From Sapria himalayana (taxonomy: Eukaryota > Streptophyta > Magnoliopsida > Malpighiales > Rafflesiaceae): a DNA stretch of 64,000 nt. Below the pieces are notes generated by a model that was not told the origin of the DNA, made no database searches, and was given only the letters and a program-made list of their open reading frames with translations. Of the stretch, positions 44,611 through 60,680 are shown piece by piece. Location: positions 1,382,041-1,446,040 of the forward strand of contig JAREIK010002034.1 of assembly GCA_029783825.1 (NCBI GenBank). The letters run 5' to 3'. How positions within the stretch are numbered: the stretch's first letter is position 1; the number at the start of each line of letters is the position of its first letter. A program made the position numbers and the translations under genes.

Positions 44611-46140
44611 AGTCATAACCTGCCATTGCGTGTGCATTATCGGTTCTCACATCTCGCCTTCTTCTGTGAGACTACAATTCTTTGTCAAGCAGGTAACTTG
44701 CTTATTACTCACCCAATACCTTCCATCTATTTATTAAATACTATTTTTTTAATGTATCCACACATCATTGTGGAAGCTTAGATCATGAATCTCATGTTCC
44801 ATTGAAAATATGCATGTTTCCTTCTAGCTCTAATTGTTATCTAAAATTTCACTGTATGCGTTAATCATGTTGAGTTAGAAACCTCATTTTATTTATTCTC
44901 TGAGTGTCCAACATACAATGTCCATCTCTACTAGAAATTGGGTTGTCACTTTTCCTTTGAAAGGGATATCTCAAATCGATTAAGCACCCCAAATTGTACC
45001 TTCTCAAGTTGTTGAATCTCATTTATATGCCATAATAAAACATGTGAATTAGAAAATCTAAATTTTTAAAAAATGTGTGTATTCCCTTGCTTTTTTATCA
45101 ATGAATAATCATCAATGATGAACAAGAATTATCATTAAAAGTATCTCACAAGTCTCATGAGTTCATTTCTATTAAGAAAGATAATTATAACATAATATAT
45201 AAATTCAACACTTGCATTTAAATTTGATCAACTTTCTAAAAAAGAACTTAGATAATTTGGGATGTGCTTAAGTTTTTCATAATTATATTATAAAATTGGT
45301 TTTGCATTCTAATGTAACATGTCACAATAATGTCACATTATTTCTTTTTTGTTGAATAAAAATTATCTTAATTATAAAAATTGATATTATAAATAAAAAT
45401 TTCATAAATATATAAATATAGAAAAAATGTATATTAAATAAGTCTAAACTAACTATTTTTTGATCAAAAATTAATTAAAAATTTATACCAAATATTTTCT
45501 AAAATTTTTAATTATGATATTTAAATTTTTTTATTTAAAAAAATTACAAAATTTATTATGTAATTATAATAATTCTGAAAATATTTTAATTAATAAATAA
45601 ACATAAATAAAAATTACTGCTAATTAAAAGCTAAAATAAATAATTATTTGATTAAATAAAAAAAATTATAAAAATATATGAATTAACAGCGGCACTACGG
45701 AAGACCCTACAAATTCTATCCCTTCTTTTTACTAGGTAATTTTACCATTGTTCTTCTCCTTCGGAATGCCATATACGTATCTATGTCTCTTTCAATTTGA
45801 TTACTATTGACGGAGTTTGGTTTTTACAGAAAATTTGGGTTTTATTTTTTTTTATTTTCCACCAATTTTTCTTTTTTTTTCTTATATTTTCATATCACAT
45901 ATATGATTTTGACTCTACACCATTAATGAAACAATAAATGATTAGTGTAAACTTTGTTCTTTTTCTATTTAATTTTTTAGGGTTTTATGGATTTCAAATA
46001 CTGAATGTTTACATATTGTTTCAGCTTCTGTAAATTAAGAAAAAAAAATTAAGGTTAATGTTTTCTGCTTCTGTAATTTGAGAAAAAATGAACTTAATGT
46101 TTATGGGTTTTATTTTTATTGTCTCCAAATATATTATAAA
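44611..46140. other. CACTA interior without an identified gene
   Basis: AT-rich. A possible leader lies near 44640-44700 (CTCACATCTCGCCTTCTTCT, then CAAGCAG|GTAACT, donor-like). 45700-45930 is homologous, in inverted orientation, to 51110-51745. Otherwise I see nothing. Confidence 0.5.
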
Positions 46141-46639
46141 CAGATAACATTATATATAAACTTTTATACATTTATATAATCATATGACATTAATATATAT
46201 ATATGTATTATATTATATATATACATTGATATGTTTATATAAACATATAATGTTATATATAAATATTTATACATATGTATTAATGTTTATAAATATCTAT
46301 ACAACATTTACATAAAACTATCAATTTATATACTTTTTTATATAACAATTATAAAACATATAAAATATTTATATTTTTTTGTATACATTTATATAACATA
46401 TTAATTTTTTATATAAATATATAATATTTATAATGTTTATATAAATGTGATATATATATTATGTAATATTAATAAACATGTAACATATATATAATTATAT
46501 ATATATGTAACATTTATACAAATATTTTAAACACAAATATTATATCTAAACACTTGTATAATTATATAATTATATGCCAATATATATAAAAGTATGTATA
46601 ACTATATTTATAACCATATATGACTATTTTTTTAACTAT
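46141..46639. repeat. AT-rich low-complexity repeat
   Basis: Degenerate ATATAAACATTTATATA-type repeats; the last 90 bp shift to TGTATAACTATATTTATAAC units like those at 59222-60680. Confidence 0.8.
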
Positions 46640-46654
46640 CACTACAAGAAAAAT

Positions 46655-47060
46655 CCAATATAGCTAGGGACAATTCCCTAGCTAAATGGGCATTTTTCGT
46701 CACTAAATGAGATATAACGACGGATTACCGAAGATCAGTTTCCTATCTAAAGTGTTATTTGCTAAAATTTAGGGAGGAAAAGTGTCACTAGCTAAAAATT
46801 TAGCGACGGAAAAATCCCTTGCTAAAAAAAATTCCCTAGCTAAATTAGCAAGCTAAATACGATTTTTCGTTGCTAAACGAAAATAAGGACGGAAGATTCC
46901 CAAGCTAAAGTGCTGGTCGCTACATTTTAGCGACTGAAATAATCTCTAGCAAAATAAATTTAGCGACGGAAAAATCCATCGCTAAACTTAAGATTTCCCT
47001 TGCTAAATTAGCTTGGGAAAATTCCCTAGCTAATTTAGTAAGGAATTTTTCCATTGTTAT
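46655..47060. repeat. Left subterminal array of the inner CACTA
   Basis: Repeats of TTTAGCGACGGAAAAATCC and TTCCCTAGCTAAATTAGC in both orientations, about eight copies. Confidence 0.85.
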
Positions 47061-47982
47061 TTTAATTTCAAATTATTTTCAGAATTTAATTTATTTTAAA
47101 ATTTTTTAATTAAATAATTTAATATTTTTATATCAAATTGAATGAAAAAAAAAATTATAAATACTTTATAATAAACAAAAAATAAATTCATTTAATAACG
47201 TATTCTAATTCAATATTTTACATAATTGAAACAAAAAAATAACAAAATTTTATTACATCTTATTCATCAATGTATCTATCGATAGTGCATAAAATATAAT
47301 ATTGCTTTCTTTCCCTTTGCTCCTCCGATCACCATTTTTCTACTGTGACAAAGTTGTCCGAGTCACGACACGTAATGTGTAGTGAAAAATCTCATTACTT
47401 ATACAAGCTTTGTATGAGGAACAATGCAGTATTATATCTATAAGAAATTTAAACAACTCAGTCAAATTTATAAAAAATCATTTTTAATTAATATTTAGCA
47501 TACCAAAACATAAATCTACCAAAATAGTATCTTTTCACCTAGTCCAAAAAATTAAAATGACTAGATTAGTAATAATGATCATAAATAGAATCATTGGGAC
47601 CAATTAATACATACATATACAGATACCAAGACATTTGAACACACACATGAATCAATGTGGGATAAAAAAAATACCAATGAAGCATACTAAATGAACTATT
47701 TCATTACATACATACATACATACATACAGATATAATATGTACAGATGCATATACAATGTCTGGGAGTATGCATAGGAATGACAGGAACCATCCTAGAGCC
47801 TTTAATTTCAATGACAGATGGTTTTGTTTTCGATTAGGCTGAGAAAATCATGGTTAGGCCACAAACATACACATACTAGAAACCTTTAGAATAAATAAAT
47901 TCTAACCCAACAAGATCAAAAGCCTAGAATAATAAAAAAAAAAGCTACATCTCTGGCGTGTTCTTGATCAGGTGTTGATGGA
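47061..47982. other. Downstream flank of the captured kinase; no gene seen
   Basis: AT-rich sequence 3' of the captured coding region, read on the minus strand. It may hold the kinase 3' UTR. A GC-richer patch near 47325-47385 (TGTCCGAGTCACGACACG) could be another captured scrap. Short (ATAC)n near 47706-47730. Confidence 0.45.
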
Positions 47983-48189
47983 TTATGCAAGTAGCGAATG
48001 ATAGATATCAGCTGCCGTGGGGCGGTCAGCAGGATTATCTTCTGTGCATTAGTAAAACAGCTCCACCAAAACTCTCAAGGTTGCTACATCACCTTCAGGA
48101 CCATCTATTGTGGTGCTGGTGGTCTTACTGTACCCATTGGTTGATGCCAACATTTCCAGTTATTCTGTCAGTCTGGGTCATTTTCCACT
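47983..48189 (-). pseudogene. Captured kinase exon, C-terminal (RPTA motif)
   Basis: An acceptor (AAATAAGCAG) is followed by GK-stop-PRLTE-stop-LEMLAS and, near the end, LRVLVELFY-stop-CTEDNPADRPT then AADIYHSLLA and a stop codon. This is the C-terminal lobe of a plant Ser/Thr kinase with the D-R-P-T subdomain XI motif. Three in-frame stops (TGA, TAA, TAA) break it; TGA for Arg and TAA for Glu are single changes. Confidence 0.85.
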
Positions 48190-48286
48190 CTGCTTATTTT
48201 CATGTTCAAAAAAGAGAGAAAAAGAAAATGACTCTATCAAAAAAATCATACTAATTCATACATATAAAATTATACACAAAAGTTAC

Positions 48287-48388
48287 CTTAAGAAGATTGC
48301 CAATTTGAAGCTCTAGTACACCATAATATGACACTTGTAAAGTCAACAATTTCACTGGAAGGCATCCATATGATCACACATCTACTTC
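48287..48388 (-). pseudogene. Captured kinase exon, subdomain IX
   Basis: After an acceptor (AGTGATGTAG), the minus strand reads EVDV-stop-SYGCLPVKL and LTLQVSYYGVLELQIGNL and ends AAG|GTAACT, a good donor. EVDxWSYGCL is the kinase subdomain IX signature; the Trp codon is TGA. It lies between the activation-loop exon and the C-terminal exon in correct order and orientation. Confidence 0.85.
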
Positions 48389-48727
48389 CTACATCACTGA
48401 TGTAGGTTACACACCCAAGTTATATTGCTAGGAAAAGATCATCTCATAAAATTAAATTAAGAATATGAATATAGGAGATTACACACACATACACACAAAC
48501 ACATATATATTAAATATGTGTGTGTATACATATTTTTACACACACACACACACACATACATTTAACATGTGTGTGTGTGTGTGTTAAATGTGTATACATA
48601 CAAAACATACAAGTCAGGACTTAGATGATAATGATACCAAGGAAATAATTTGATGAAAATAATTATAAATTTTAGCATTTCAATGAAAACCCAAATTACA
48701 TTAAAGAATATGAATAAAGAGTATTAC

Positions 48728-48796
<69 letters not shown>

Positions 48797-49097
48797 AAAT
48801 GTGTGTGTGTGTGTGTATAAATGTAAATGTATGTGTATATATAAAGACACATTTAATATATATGTGTGTGTGTTAAATGCATATAATTACAAAACTTACA
48901 AGTCATGACTTAGATGATTGATGATACCAAAAATATAATTTGATAATAATTACAAATTCTAATATTTCAATGAAAACCCAAATTACATTTAAGAATATGA
49001 ATAAAAAAGATTATATATATATATATATATATAATGTATGTGTCTCTATGTGTGTGTGTGTGTGTGTGTGTGTTTAATGTGTGTGGGTGTGTGTATG

Positions 49098-49168
<71 letters not shown>

Positions 49169-50262
49169 ATATGTATACACACATTTAATATATATATATA
49201 TGTGTGTCTGTGTGTGCGTGTGTGTGTATACACACACACTCATCGATTTCAAACCAAAATAAAAGTAAAGTGTGACGTGAGATTGAAAAACAATCATGAT
49301 ATATGTATCACCAATTTAATATAAATCATAAATTCTTAATTAATGTCAAGGCTATTAAATTACCCATTTAATATCAATGAAACTAAGATCAAACATTATT
49401 TGTGACATATAAATATCAAAAAATTAAAAAAATCATATAAAATAATTACATGATCATTCATATATTATGAAACTAAGTGTCATAAAACCAAAAAATAATA
49501 TGTACAAGAAATGAATGTGACAAAAAATAGCGAGCTGAATAAATAATAAGACTAAAAAAATTAAAAATATACTTATTAAAAATAACATAAGAGTAGCTCA
49601 TATAAATAATAAAATAAAAGAACTATTGAAAAATAAAATATTCAGACAATGAAAAAAAAATAGAAATAGACCAAAAAGTATTTGGATTAAATTTATAAAT
49701 AATAATTTAACAATTCAAAAATTAAGAGTTACATAAATTTTAATAGCTTAAACTTTAAGGGCATAATTTATATAGTCATCCCTAAGGGATTCGAAAAATA
49801 CTTGTTAGATTTTAATTTTGATTTGAATAATACCCCAAATACAATTTCATCAAGAAACCATATTTTATTAAAAACTAAAATTCTTATGAACGAAATCTTC
49901 ATAAAGTATAGATTAGTAAATCTAATAGGGCATTAATAAGTAATAATTATAATGGATTAAAAATTATAGTTAGGTAATATAGTTTGATAATATAGTTTGA
50001 TAATAATTATGATAAATTTTAACTTTAAATTCATAGATAAGTAATTTATAAATATAGCCACATAATTATGATTGAGAGTTTAAATCATGAGCACATAAAG
50101 TATAGATTGGTAAAAATTTAATTATTAAACAAAAGTGTCAAAATTTATCAAAAAAAAAAACATTATACTTAAAAAATTAAACTAAAATGATAATATTAAG
50201 AATTCACTTAAATCAATTTTAGTTTTTAGAGAAAACCTAAAATGAGATATAATATATGCATG

Positions 50263-50294
<32 letters not shown>

Positions 50295-50334
50295 TTTATA
50301 GATCAAAATGGAAAATAAAAAAAAAAGAAATCAT
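48389..50334. repeat. Large kinase intron filled with TG/CA and TA microsatellites
   Basis: AT-rich with many dinucleotide runs: CA/TG at 48481-48590, TA at 48740-48793, TG at 48802-48818, TG/TA mixed at 49010-49235, CA at 50266-50291. Two TTACATxAAGAATATGAATA...GATTA(C/T) blocks near 48456, 48697 and 48982 suggest a ~250-280-bp tandem duplication of the microsatellite unit. Cys/Val-rich open frames here are repeat artefacts. Confidence 0.75.
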
Positions 50335-50686
50335 ACCAAGCCATAGAGATTATGTTGGTGCATGGCCAAAAGAACCTCAGGAGCCATCCACCAAGGCATT
50401 CCAACGCATGAATCGGAAGGCTGTATTCTGCTATGATCAATGCAACACGTGTGGAATGGTGAACGGAGGGGAACTACTCAATCAAAATCACACAACTTCA
50501 CAATTGTCTTCCCATCCTTTTTTCCATATATAAATCGATCAACACATTTTCACTCTTTATGTCCATGTGTATTATGTGCTTTGAATGTAACTCTACCAAT
50601 GCACTTGCAACGTCTCGGGCAATGCTTAAAGACAATTCCACAAGCATTTTCTTTTCTCCATCATTTGATATTTTTGCCATATAACT
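50335..50686 (-). pseudogene. Captured kinase exon, catalytic and activation loops
   Basis: The acceptor TTTTTGTTGCAG is followed by SYMAKISNDGEKKM, LSIARDVASALVELHSKHII and HMDIKSENVLIDL. The catalytic loop H-R-D-x-K-x-x-N reads HMDIKSEN, so Asp and Asn remain and Arg is Met. After a frameshift comes KLCDFD in place of DFG, then CVGMPWWMAPEVLLAMHQHN and LYGL. A W-M-A-P-E motif closes the activation segment. The DFD form occurs, as I recall, in a plant kinase family with N-terminal leucine-rich repeats; that link is inference. The N-lobe exons are absent. Confidence 0.88.
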
Positions 50687-50739
50687 CTGCAACAAAAAGG
50701 CAAGCACACACATATTACATGGCCTTCCAAAGACACCCA

Positions 50740-50804
50740 CATCAAATATATATAGATAGATATAGAGATAGAGAGAGATTGAGAGAGAGAGAGAGAGAGA
50801 TGAG
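50740..50804. repeat. GA/GATA microsatellite
   Basis: ATAGATAGATATAGAGATAG then a GA run, directly inside the right end of the inner CACTA. Confidence 0.9.
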
Positions 50805-50854
50805 ATTGATCCCTAGCTAAAATTCCCTAGCTAAATCGATATTTTCTTGTAGTG

Positions 50855-51282
50855 GATTCTCTGGTGAAGTCATATGCCAGCCAAGTAACCAATTGCCTCA
50901 TGACCCACAAGGTCACAACACATGCATATGTCAAACTATTAAAGGTAACACAAATACCATAATAATTCTAAATTCAAAAATATTTTTGTAATAATTGTAC
51001 TATATTGAATAATTATCTAAGAAATATTTATAATGTATTCATATATTAGAGGTAATGCCCTATTATAATTACAAATATAATATTATTTTGACAATAATAC
51101 TATAGAATAGTAGGAATCAAAATCATATAAGTAATGTGAAAACAGATGAAAGAAGAAGAAAAATTGGGGGAAAATAAAAAAAATAAAAACTAATTAATCT
51201 CTATAAACCAAACTATGGTAGTGGAATTAAAATTGAGAGAGAGAGAGTGAGTGAAATGTAATTAGTATTCCGAAGGAGAAGA
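50855..51282. other. CACTA interior; no gene recognised
   Basis: On the minus strand near 50860-50930 a short frame reads CCDLVGHEAIGYLAG, exon-like but unassigned. From 51110 it joins the region that is inverted relative to 45700-45930. Confidence 0.4.
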
Positions 51283-51686
51283 TATAGATGTCAAACGGGA
51301 TGTGCCGGGCCATCCCGGCCCATTTTTTTCAAGCCCGACCATGCTTTCGTGTCGTGCTAGGCCCGACACTGTTACTGTACCATGTCGTGCTTGGCTCAGC
51401 ATGGTTTTGTGGAGTTCAGCCCGACACGATTCACCGGGTTCAGCCCGGTCGAGCCTAACCCTAAATTAAAAAAAGAATTAGGGTTTCGGCGCGTGCCATC
51501 GCGCCGAACCCCTAATTTTTAAAAAAATAGGGTTTTGGCGCCCCCATAACCCTAATTTTTTGAAAAAAATTTAGTTTCAGCACGGTACTGTGTCAACGTA
51601 CCACGGTACTGTGCTGGGCCAGGCACAGTCAAATCATGCAGTGCCTCCTGCCGGGCCGGGCCGGCCCAGCCCGGTTGACACCTCTA
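51283..51686. mobile_element. 404-bp hAT MITE
   Basis: Flanked by an exact 8-bp duplication GGAGAAGA (51275-51282 and 51687-51694). The ends are TATAGATGTCAAACGG and GGTTGACACCTCTA. GC-rich subterminal sequence (GCCGGGCC, CGGCCC) matches the ends of the hAT copies at 23747 and 37466, so it is a likely deletion derivative of that family. It contains a 9-bp-stem palindrome, TTCGGCGCG...CGCGCCGAA, at 51485-51508. Confidence 0.92.
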
Positions 51687-51694
51687 GGAGAAGA

Positions 51695-55290
<3,596 letters not shown>

Positions 55291-56090
55291 TCTAATTCTA
55301 ACACGGTAATGAAAATAAAATCTTCACGAGACAAGCTTCTAGATTTACCACCATAAAAAAATTTATAACAATTCTTCTCAAAATCATTAGGTAACATTGA
55401 CTTAAAATTGCAAGTGAGATCTCCCTCACATGGCTGCATAAACCATTCTTAGGAGGCACGCATTGTAGAGATAAAGAGTTAATGTATGAATCGTCACATG
55501 CAAAGTGACACACAACTTATCATCACTTCTTAGATCACATAAATTCATTTGCAAGAGTAATCGGCTATACCTCGATTATGAAATGATGAAGTTGACATGT
55601 TTTCTAGTAATTAGGAATCAAACTCATGCGGGATACGAATACTCTTTGAGTTGGAACCTGTTTACTAGAGGCATCACTTCCAATTGCATAGCTGCTGATT
55701 TACCAAGTGGTAGGAGAAATTGTAAAATACTTATGTGTGTTCATTTGCAAACATGCATCGAGGAATGAGGAAAATAATATACTGATGAAAATTAAATTGG
55801 TGGAAATGAGACAATGTTCAGATTCCGTAGCCATAACTTCTTCCTCTCCCACTTGGTCGGTTGCCTAGCCAAATTCGCCATCACCTTCATATGCAAAGAG
55901 AATATATTTCGAAGGATATTATAACTTATTTTTAGGTTTACATATTTAAGTGCAATAAGAATTAGATACTTTTGAATTTGGAATATATTTTTGTAAATAT
56001 CTAGCTTAGTTCCCTTAAAATACATATAGTGTATGATGGTGTACAAAAACTTAAAGCATTGACCAAATAATCCACCAAATGCTAACACAT
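55291..56090 (-). other. Possible decayed gene fragment, unrecognised
   Basis: On the minus strand CDDSYINSLSLQCVPPKNG (about 55490-55430) continues after a shift as DLTCNFKSMLPNDFEKNCYK and FFYGGKSRSLSREDF to about 55325. A separate stretch, 55792-56088, reads KVMANLARQPTKWERKKLW. Composition is protein-like against the AT-rich background, but I recognise no family. Confidence 0.35.
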
Positions 56091-57041
56091 CATGAGCTCT
56101 TCAAATTGAAAGAACATTGATTAGGTTATGTATCATGATAGTCCATGTTTTAGAAAATACATAAAATAGATGAATTAAAAAGGAAGGAACACCGATCATG
56201 ATTAGAATGATGAAGCATAACATGCTACCAAAAACATTCCGTAAACAGATTGCCTCGATGCTATCTTGGTTGGTTATCAACTAGACTCGTACGACTTGAC
56301 CAACAAAGTGATGCAATATTGTTCTCTTACCTAGTTGGATATACCAGATTTATTTGATTTATGTTCTATTGTTAATGTTTAACTTGTTTTGATTTTAAAA
56401 TATTAATATTTATTTATTATTTTAAGTTTAAATATTTTATTTTAAATTTAATATTAAATTTATTTTCTTTTTAATTTACTATAACAATTACTCAATGCTT
56501 TAATTCTTATACATTTTAGTAGAGGCAAAAATAAAACATGAAATAAAACAACTTAGTGTCAGTTTGGTAGTACCTTTCAAAAGTGTTAATAGGGCAAAAA
56601 ATAATTGTAAGTGTGTTTAGGACAACGAAATATCATTAGAAATATTTTTAAAAATATTTTTTTAACCATAAAAAAACACCTAAAGTATTCTTTTAATAAG
56701 GACTTAGAGATATTTTTTTTATAACTCGTCAAAAGTTTTTGAATGTAATTAAAACATCAATTTATTTATCCTTAAATATCAAATTATTTTATTTTAAATG
56801 TAATTAAATATAAGATTTTTTTTATAATTCAAATATTGGCAAAATTATGTTTAAATGCTAAAGCATAGAGATAAAGATATTCATCTTCTCAAAAGTTTAC
56901 TACCATTTTTTTCACAATGCTCCCTGTGTCTTGATGCTAAAAAGTAATACTCAAGCCATAGATAAAATAATCCAACATAAATTTGATTTAAGCAGATAGA
57001 AATACACATTTATTACCAGCTATCTCTTCTGCCTTATCTAC

Positions 57042-57128
57042 CTTGACAATGTTAACTTCTCCCTCAAATCAATTTTTAAACTTTCCCAAGCCACACCCAC
57101 TAGCCAGAATTTGATTCTTGGCAACCAG
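57042..57128 (-). pseudogene. Exon-like segment b of an unrecognised gene
   Basis: Between an acceptor (GCACGTGCAG) and a donor (CAAG|GTAGAT), 29 codons read LVAKNQILASGCGLGKFKN, stop, FEGEVNIVK. The stop is TGA where Trp (TGG) is likely. It follows segment a (57395-57505) in phase 0, which argues that both come from one spliced gene. Function unknown. Confidence 0.5.
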
Positions 57129-57394
57129 CTGCACGTGCTTATGACATCACATATTTTCATCTAGCTAATAAAAGCAAGTAAATTACTCTAGTTTTCTTTT
57201 CATTAAATAGATATGTTATGGAAAGAACATATGAATAAGGCAACTCCATCATTGATATGATAAGTTAAATTTTCCAAAGATTGAAAAATACATCGGATCC
57301 TCGCAACGACAATTGTTAGAATTAATTCAGAATTACTTTGCATAAGGGGATTCGAAATATTCCTTTTAAACTAAATAAGATAGTGATTTAATAC

Positions 57395-57505
57395 CTCAAA
57401 TTCACTAGGGAACAAGTTATGAATCACCCATGTAACCTCATCAATAGAAGAAATAGTGATTCCTTTTGGCATGTTGATGCTATATTTTTTCATAAACTCT
57501 GCTCC
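57395..57505 (-). pseudogene. Exon-like segment a of an unrecognised gene
   Basis: After the acceptor TTCTACATAG, 36 codons without a stop read AEFMKKYSINMPKGITISSI then DEVTWVIHNLFPSEFE, ending GAG|GTATTA. The reading phase continues into segment b. It could be CACTA-encoded or a captured host gene. I cannot assign it. Confidence 0.5.
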
Positions 57506-58099
57506 CTATGTAGAACCCAATCAGAATAATATAGCAAAGCAAGAAATAGAGGTTTACAACTCTAAAGAGATGAGAGAAGAAAGCTAGTCAAAACCTAGTA
57601 TTCGTGATTGTTAAGATGACGATTCTCCACTCATTTATATAATGTTAGAGATATTATAAAATAATTTGGAAAATATTTTTTTATTTTATTATATAATGAA
57701 TTAATTTACATTTATATTAATAGAAATTTTAATATATGTTAATTTAATTTTTAAAATATAAAAAAAAATTATTATACTTATTGAATTAATTTTTTAATGT
57801 TACTTTAATACAAATTTTTAAGTTTCTTATTTTAAAAATTTTAGAAAAATTTTTTGTATAATTTTATAAAAAATTAATACATTATAAAAATAGTTAATTT
57901 AGTCCTTATTAATATATATAATTATTTTTTGTATTTGTATATTTTTTAAATTATTTATTTATAATATAATTTTTTAAGATTTTACAAGGAGAATGTATCC
58001 CTCGAGGATTGCTCATCTATAGACCATTAATATATATTTAATAAACAAAATTTAAATAAAATATTAAAATAAATAATAAATAAAAAAATTAAATAATTA
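57506..58099. other. AT-rich CACTA interior
   Basis: Very AT-rich between 57640 and 57980. No gene or repeat of note is seen. Confidence 0.6.
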
Positions 58100-59200
58100 A
58101 ATATTAGCCAGGGAAATACCGTTGCTAAATCCATAGCTAAATTATAGATTTTATAAGCTAGGAAAAATTCATCGCTATATTATGGATTTTATTAGCTAAA
58201 GAAAATCCATGGTTAAATCTATGGCTAAATTACAAATTTTATTAGTTAGGAAAATTTCATCACTAAATCTATCACTAATTTATAAATTTTATTGGCTAGA
58301 AAAATTTGGTCGCTAAATCCGTAGCTAAAATACGGATTTTTTATTAGCTAGGAAAAATTTGTCGCTAAATCCGTAGCTAAATTACTGATTTTATTATCTA
58401 GAAAAATCCATCGCTAAATCCATAGCTAAATTATGGATTTTATAAGCTAGGGAAAATCAATGACTTAATCCGTAGCTAAATCAAGAATTTTATTAGCAGG
58501 GAAAAATCCATCGCTAAATTCATCGCTAAATCAAAGATTTTATTAGCTAGGAAAAATCTGTCTCTAATCCATTGCTAAATTATGGATTTTATTAGCTAGG
58601 AAAAATCTGTCTCTAAATCTGTCGCTAAATCAAGGATTTTATTTGCTAGAAAAATTCCCTCACTAAATCCATCACTAATTTATGGATTTTATTAGCTAGG
58701 GAAATTCCGTCGCTAAATCTGTCACTAAATCAATAAAGGGTTTTATTAGATAAGGAAAATCTAACGTTAAATCCATCCCTAATTTCAGGCTTTTATCAGC
58801 GAGTGATATTCCGTCGCTAAATCCGTCACTAAAATAACCACTTTTCTTGAGCATAATTTATGAAAATTTTATCACTAATCCGTTGCTAAATCTGTCGCTA
58901 ATTTTAGGCTTTTATTAGCGAGTGATATTCCGTGACTAAATCCGTCGCTAAAATCCCCACTTTTCTTGAGTAGAATTTATGAAAATTTTATCACTAATCC
59001 ATCGCTAAATCCGTTGCTAAAATCCCCGCTTTTCTTGAGTGGAATTTACAAAAATTTTCTGTCGCTAATTCGTCGCTAATTCGTCGTTAATCCGTTGCTG
59101 TTTTTTTTTTCAAAGAAAAATCATAAATCCCTTACCATTCTCTAGCTAATCCCTAGCAATATAGCTAGGGGCTGATCACAAGCTAAAATTTCCTAGATAA
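58100..59200. repeat. Right subterminal array of the outer CACTA
   Basis: About 18 units of roughly 55-60 bp of the form TTTTATTAGCTAGGAAAAATCC then GTCGCTAAATCCGTAGCTAA; from 58790 the unit changes to TTTTATYAGCGAGTGATATTCC then CCCACTTTTCTTGAGT. The motif is complementary in kind to the left array. These are the expected multimer binding sites for a CACTA transposase. Confidence 0.88.
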
Positions 59201-59221
59201 ATTGATACTTTCCTATAAGTG

Positions 59222-60590
59222 TATATAATAATTTATAACTATATGTATAATTCTATATAACTATATTTCCAACAAAATATACATGTATAATAATATATAA
59301 CTATATATAATTGTATTTTACTATATGTATAACTATAAAAATGTTATATATAACTATATCTTTAACTACATACATATTTATAACTATATGTGTATAACTA
59401 TATATAAATATTTGTATAACTATGTAATATTCTATATAATTAAATATAACTATATTTGTAACTATGTATACATATATGTATGCATATAATTAAATCTATA
59501 AATTTTTTATAACTTTGTATACATTTATGTATAACTACTTATAACTACATGTATGAATATATCTATATATAACTCTATTTTTAACTATATATACTATAGG
59601 TATAAGAACATATAACTATAAATAATTGTCTTTGACTCTATGTATAACTATAAAAACATTATACATAACTATATTTAAATATATAATTAATAGCATATAT
59701 TTAATATACATTTTTATATATTAGTATAAAAAATATATTTTAGTATATCTATACCTATACATAACTATATGTATAAATATATTAAATTATATGAAAAAAT
59801 ATATATAGCTATATGTATAAATATAAGTTAAACTATATGTATAACTACATGTAACTATATTTATAATTACATGTATAACAATATACAACATTATGTTTCA
59901 TTATATATGTATAACTATATATAAATATTTGTATAACTAAATAAAACTTTATATAATTAAATATAACTATATTTTTAACTATTTATACATATATGTATAC
60001 ATATATGTAAATCTATATATTTGTTAATAACTTTGTATACATTTATGTATAACTACATATAACTACTTGTATGAATATATATAAAACTAAATGTTTAACT
60101 CTAATTAACTATTTATATCTATATATACTATATGTATAAAAATATATAACTATAAATAATTGTATCTTACTATATGTATAACTATAAAAACTTTATACAT
60201 AACTATATTTAAATATATAATTTTCAACATATATTTAATATACATTTTTATATATTATTATATAAAATTGTATTTTACTATATCTATACCTAGACATAAC
60301 TGTATGTATAAATATATGAAATTATATGAAAAGATATATAGATCTACATGTATAAATATAAGTTTAACTATATATGTAACTCTATGTTTAACCACATGTA
60401 ACTATATTTATAATTGCATATAAAAAAACATACAACATAATTTTTAACTATATGTGTATAACTATATATAACTCTATATAAATAAATATAACTATATTTA
60501 TTAACTATGTATACATATATGTAAATCTATATATTTGTTTATTACTCTGTATACATTTATGTATAATTACATATAATAACATGTATGAAT

Positions 60591-60624
<34 letters not shown>

Positions 60625-60680
60625 AACTATATGTTTAACTATATATAACTATTTATAATTACATATACTATATGTATAAT
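59222..60680. repeat. Degenerate TATAACTATATGTA repeat
   Basis: A long AT-rich tract built from TAACTATATGTATAACTATA-like units with no fixed phase. A larger duplication is visible: about 59470-59810 resembles 60000-60340 and 60520-60680 (landmarks TACATTTATGTATAACTA at 59527 and 60039, TACATTTATGTATAATTA at 60552). Open frames here are artefacts. Confidence 0.85.

Larger units (their letters stand above)
46640..50854. mobile_element. CACTA element carrying kinase exons (Pack-CACTA-like)
   Basis: Ends are CACTACAAGAAAAATCC at the left and TTTTCTTGTAGTG at the right, an exact 14-base inverted repeat. The flanking triplets are TAT and GAT, one mismatch. The left end bears a subterminal array (to 47060); the right end has only about 50 bp of CACTA-like sequence before GA repeats. 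No transposase lies inside. The cargo is three exons of a protein kinase gene on the minus strand, with introns. The pairing of these two ends is favoured because both are intact, but see the outer element. Confidence 0.65.

Noticed and set aside
48967..49324. Cys/Val- and His/Thr-rich frames on both strands
   Set aside because: They are translations of TG/CA and TA microsatellites.
60160..60423. An 87-codon Ile/Tyr-rich frame
   Set aside because: It is a product of the degenerate TATAACTATATGTA repeat.
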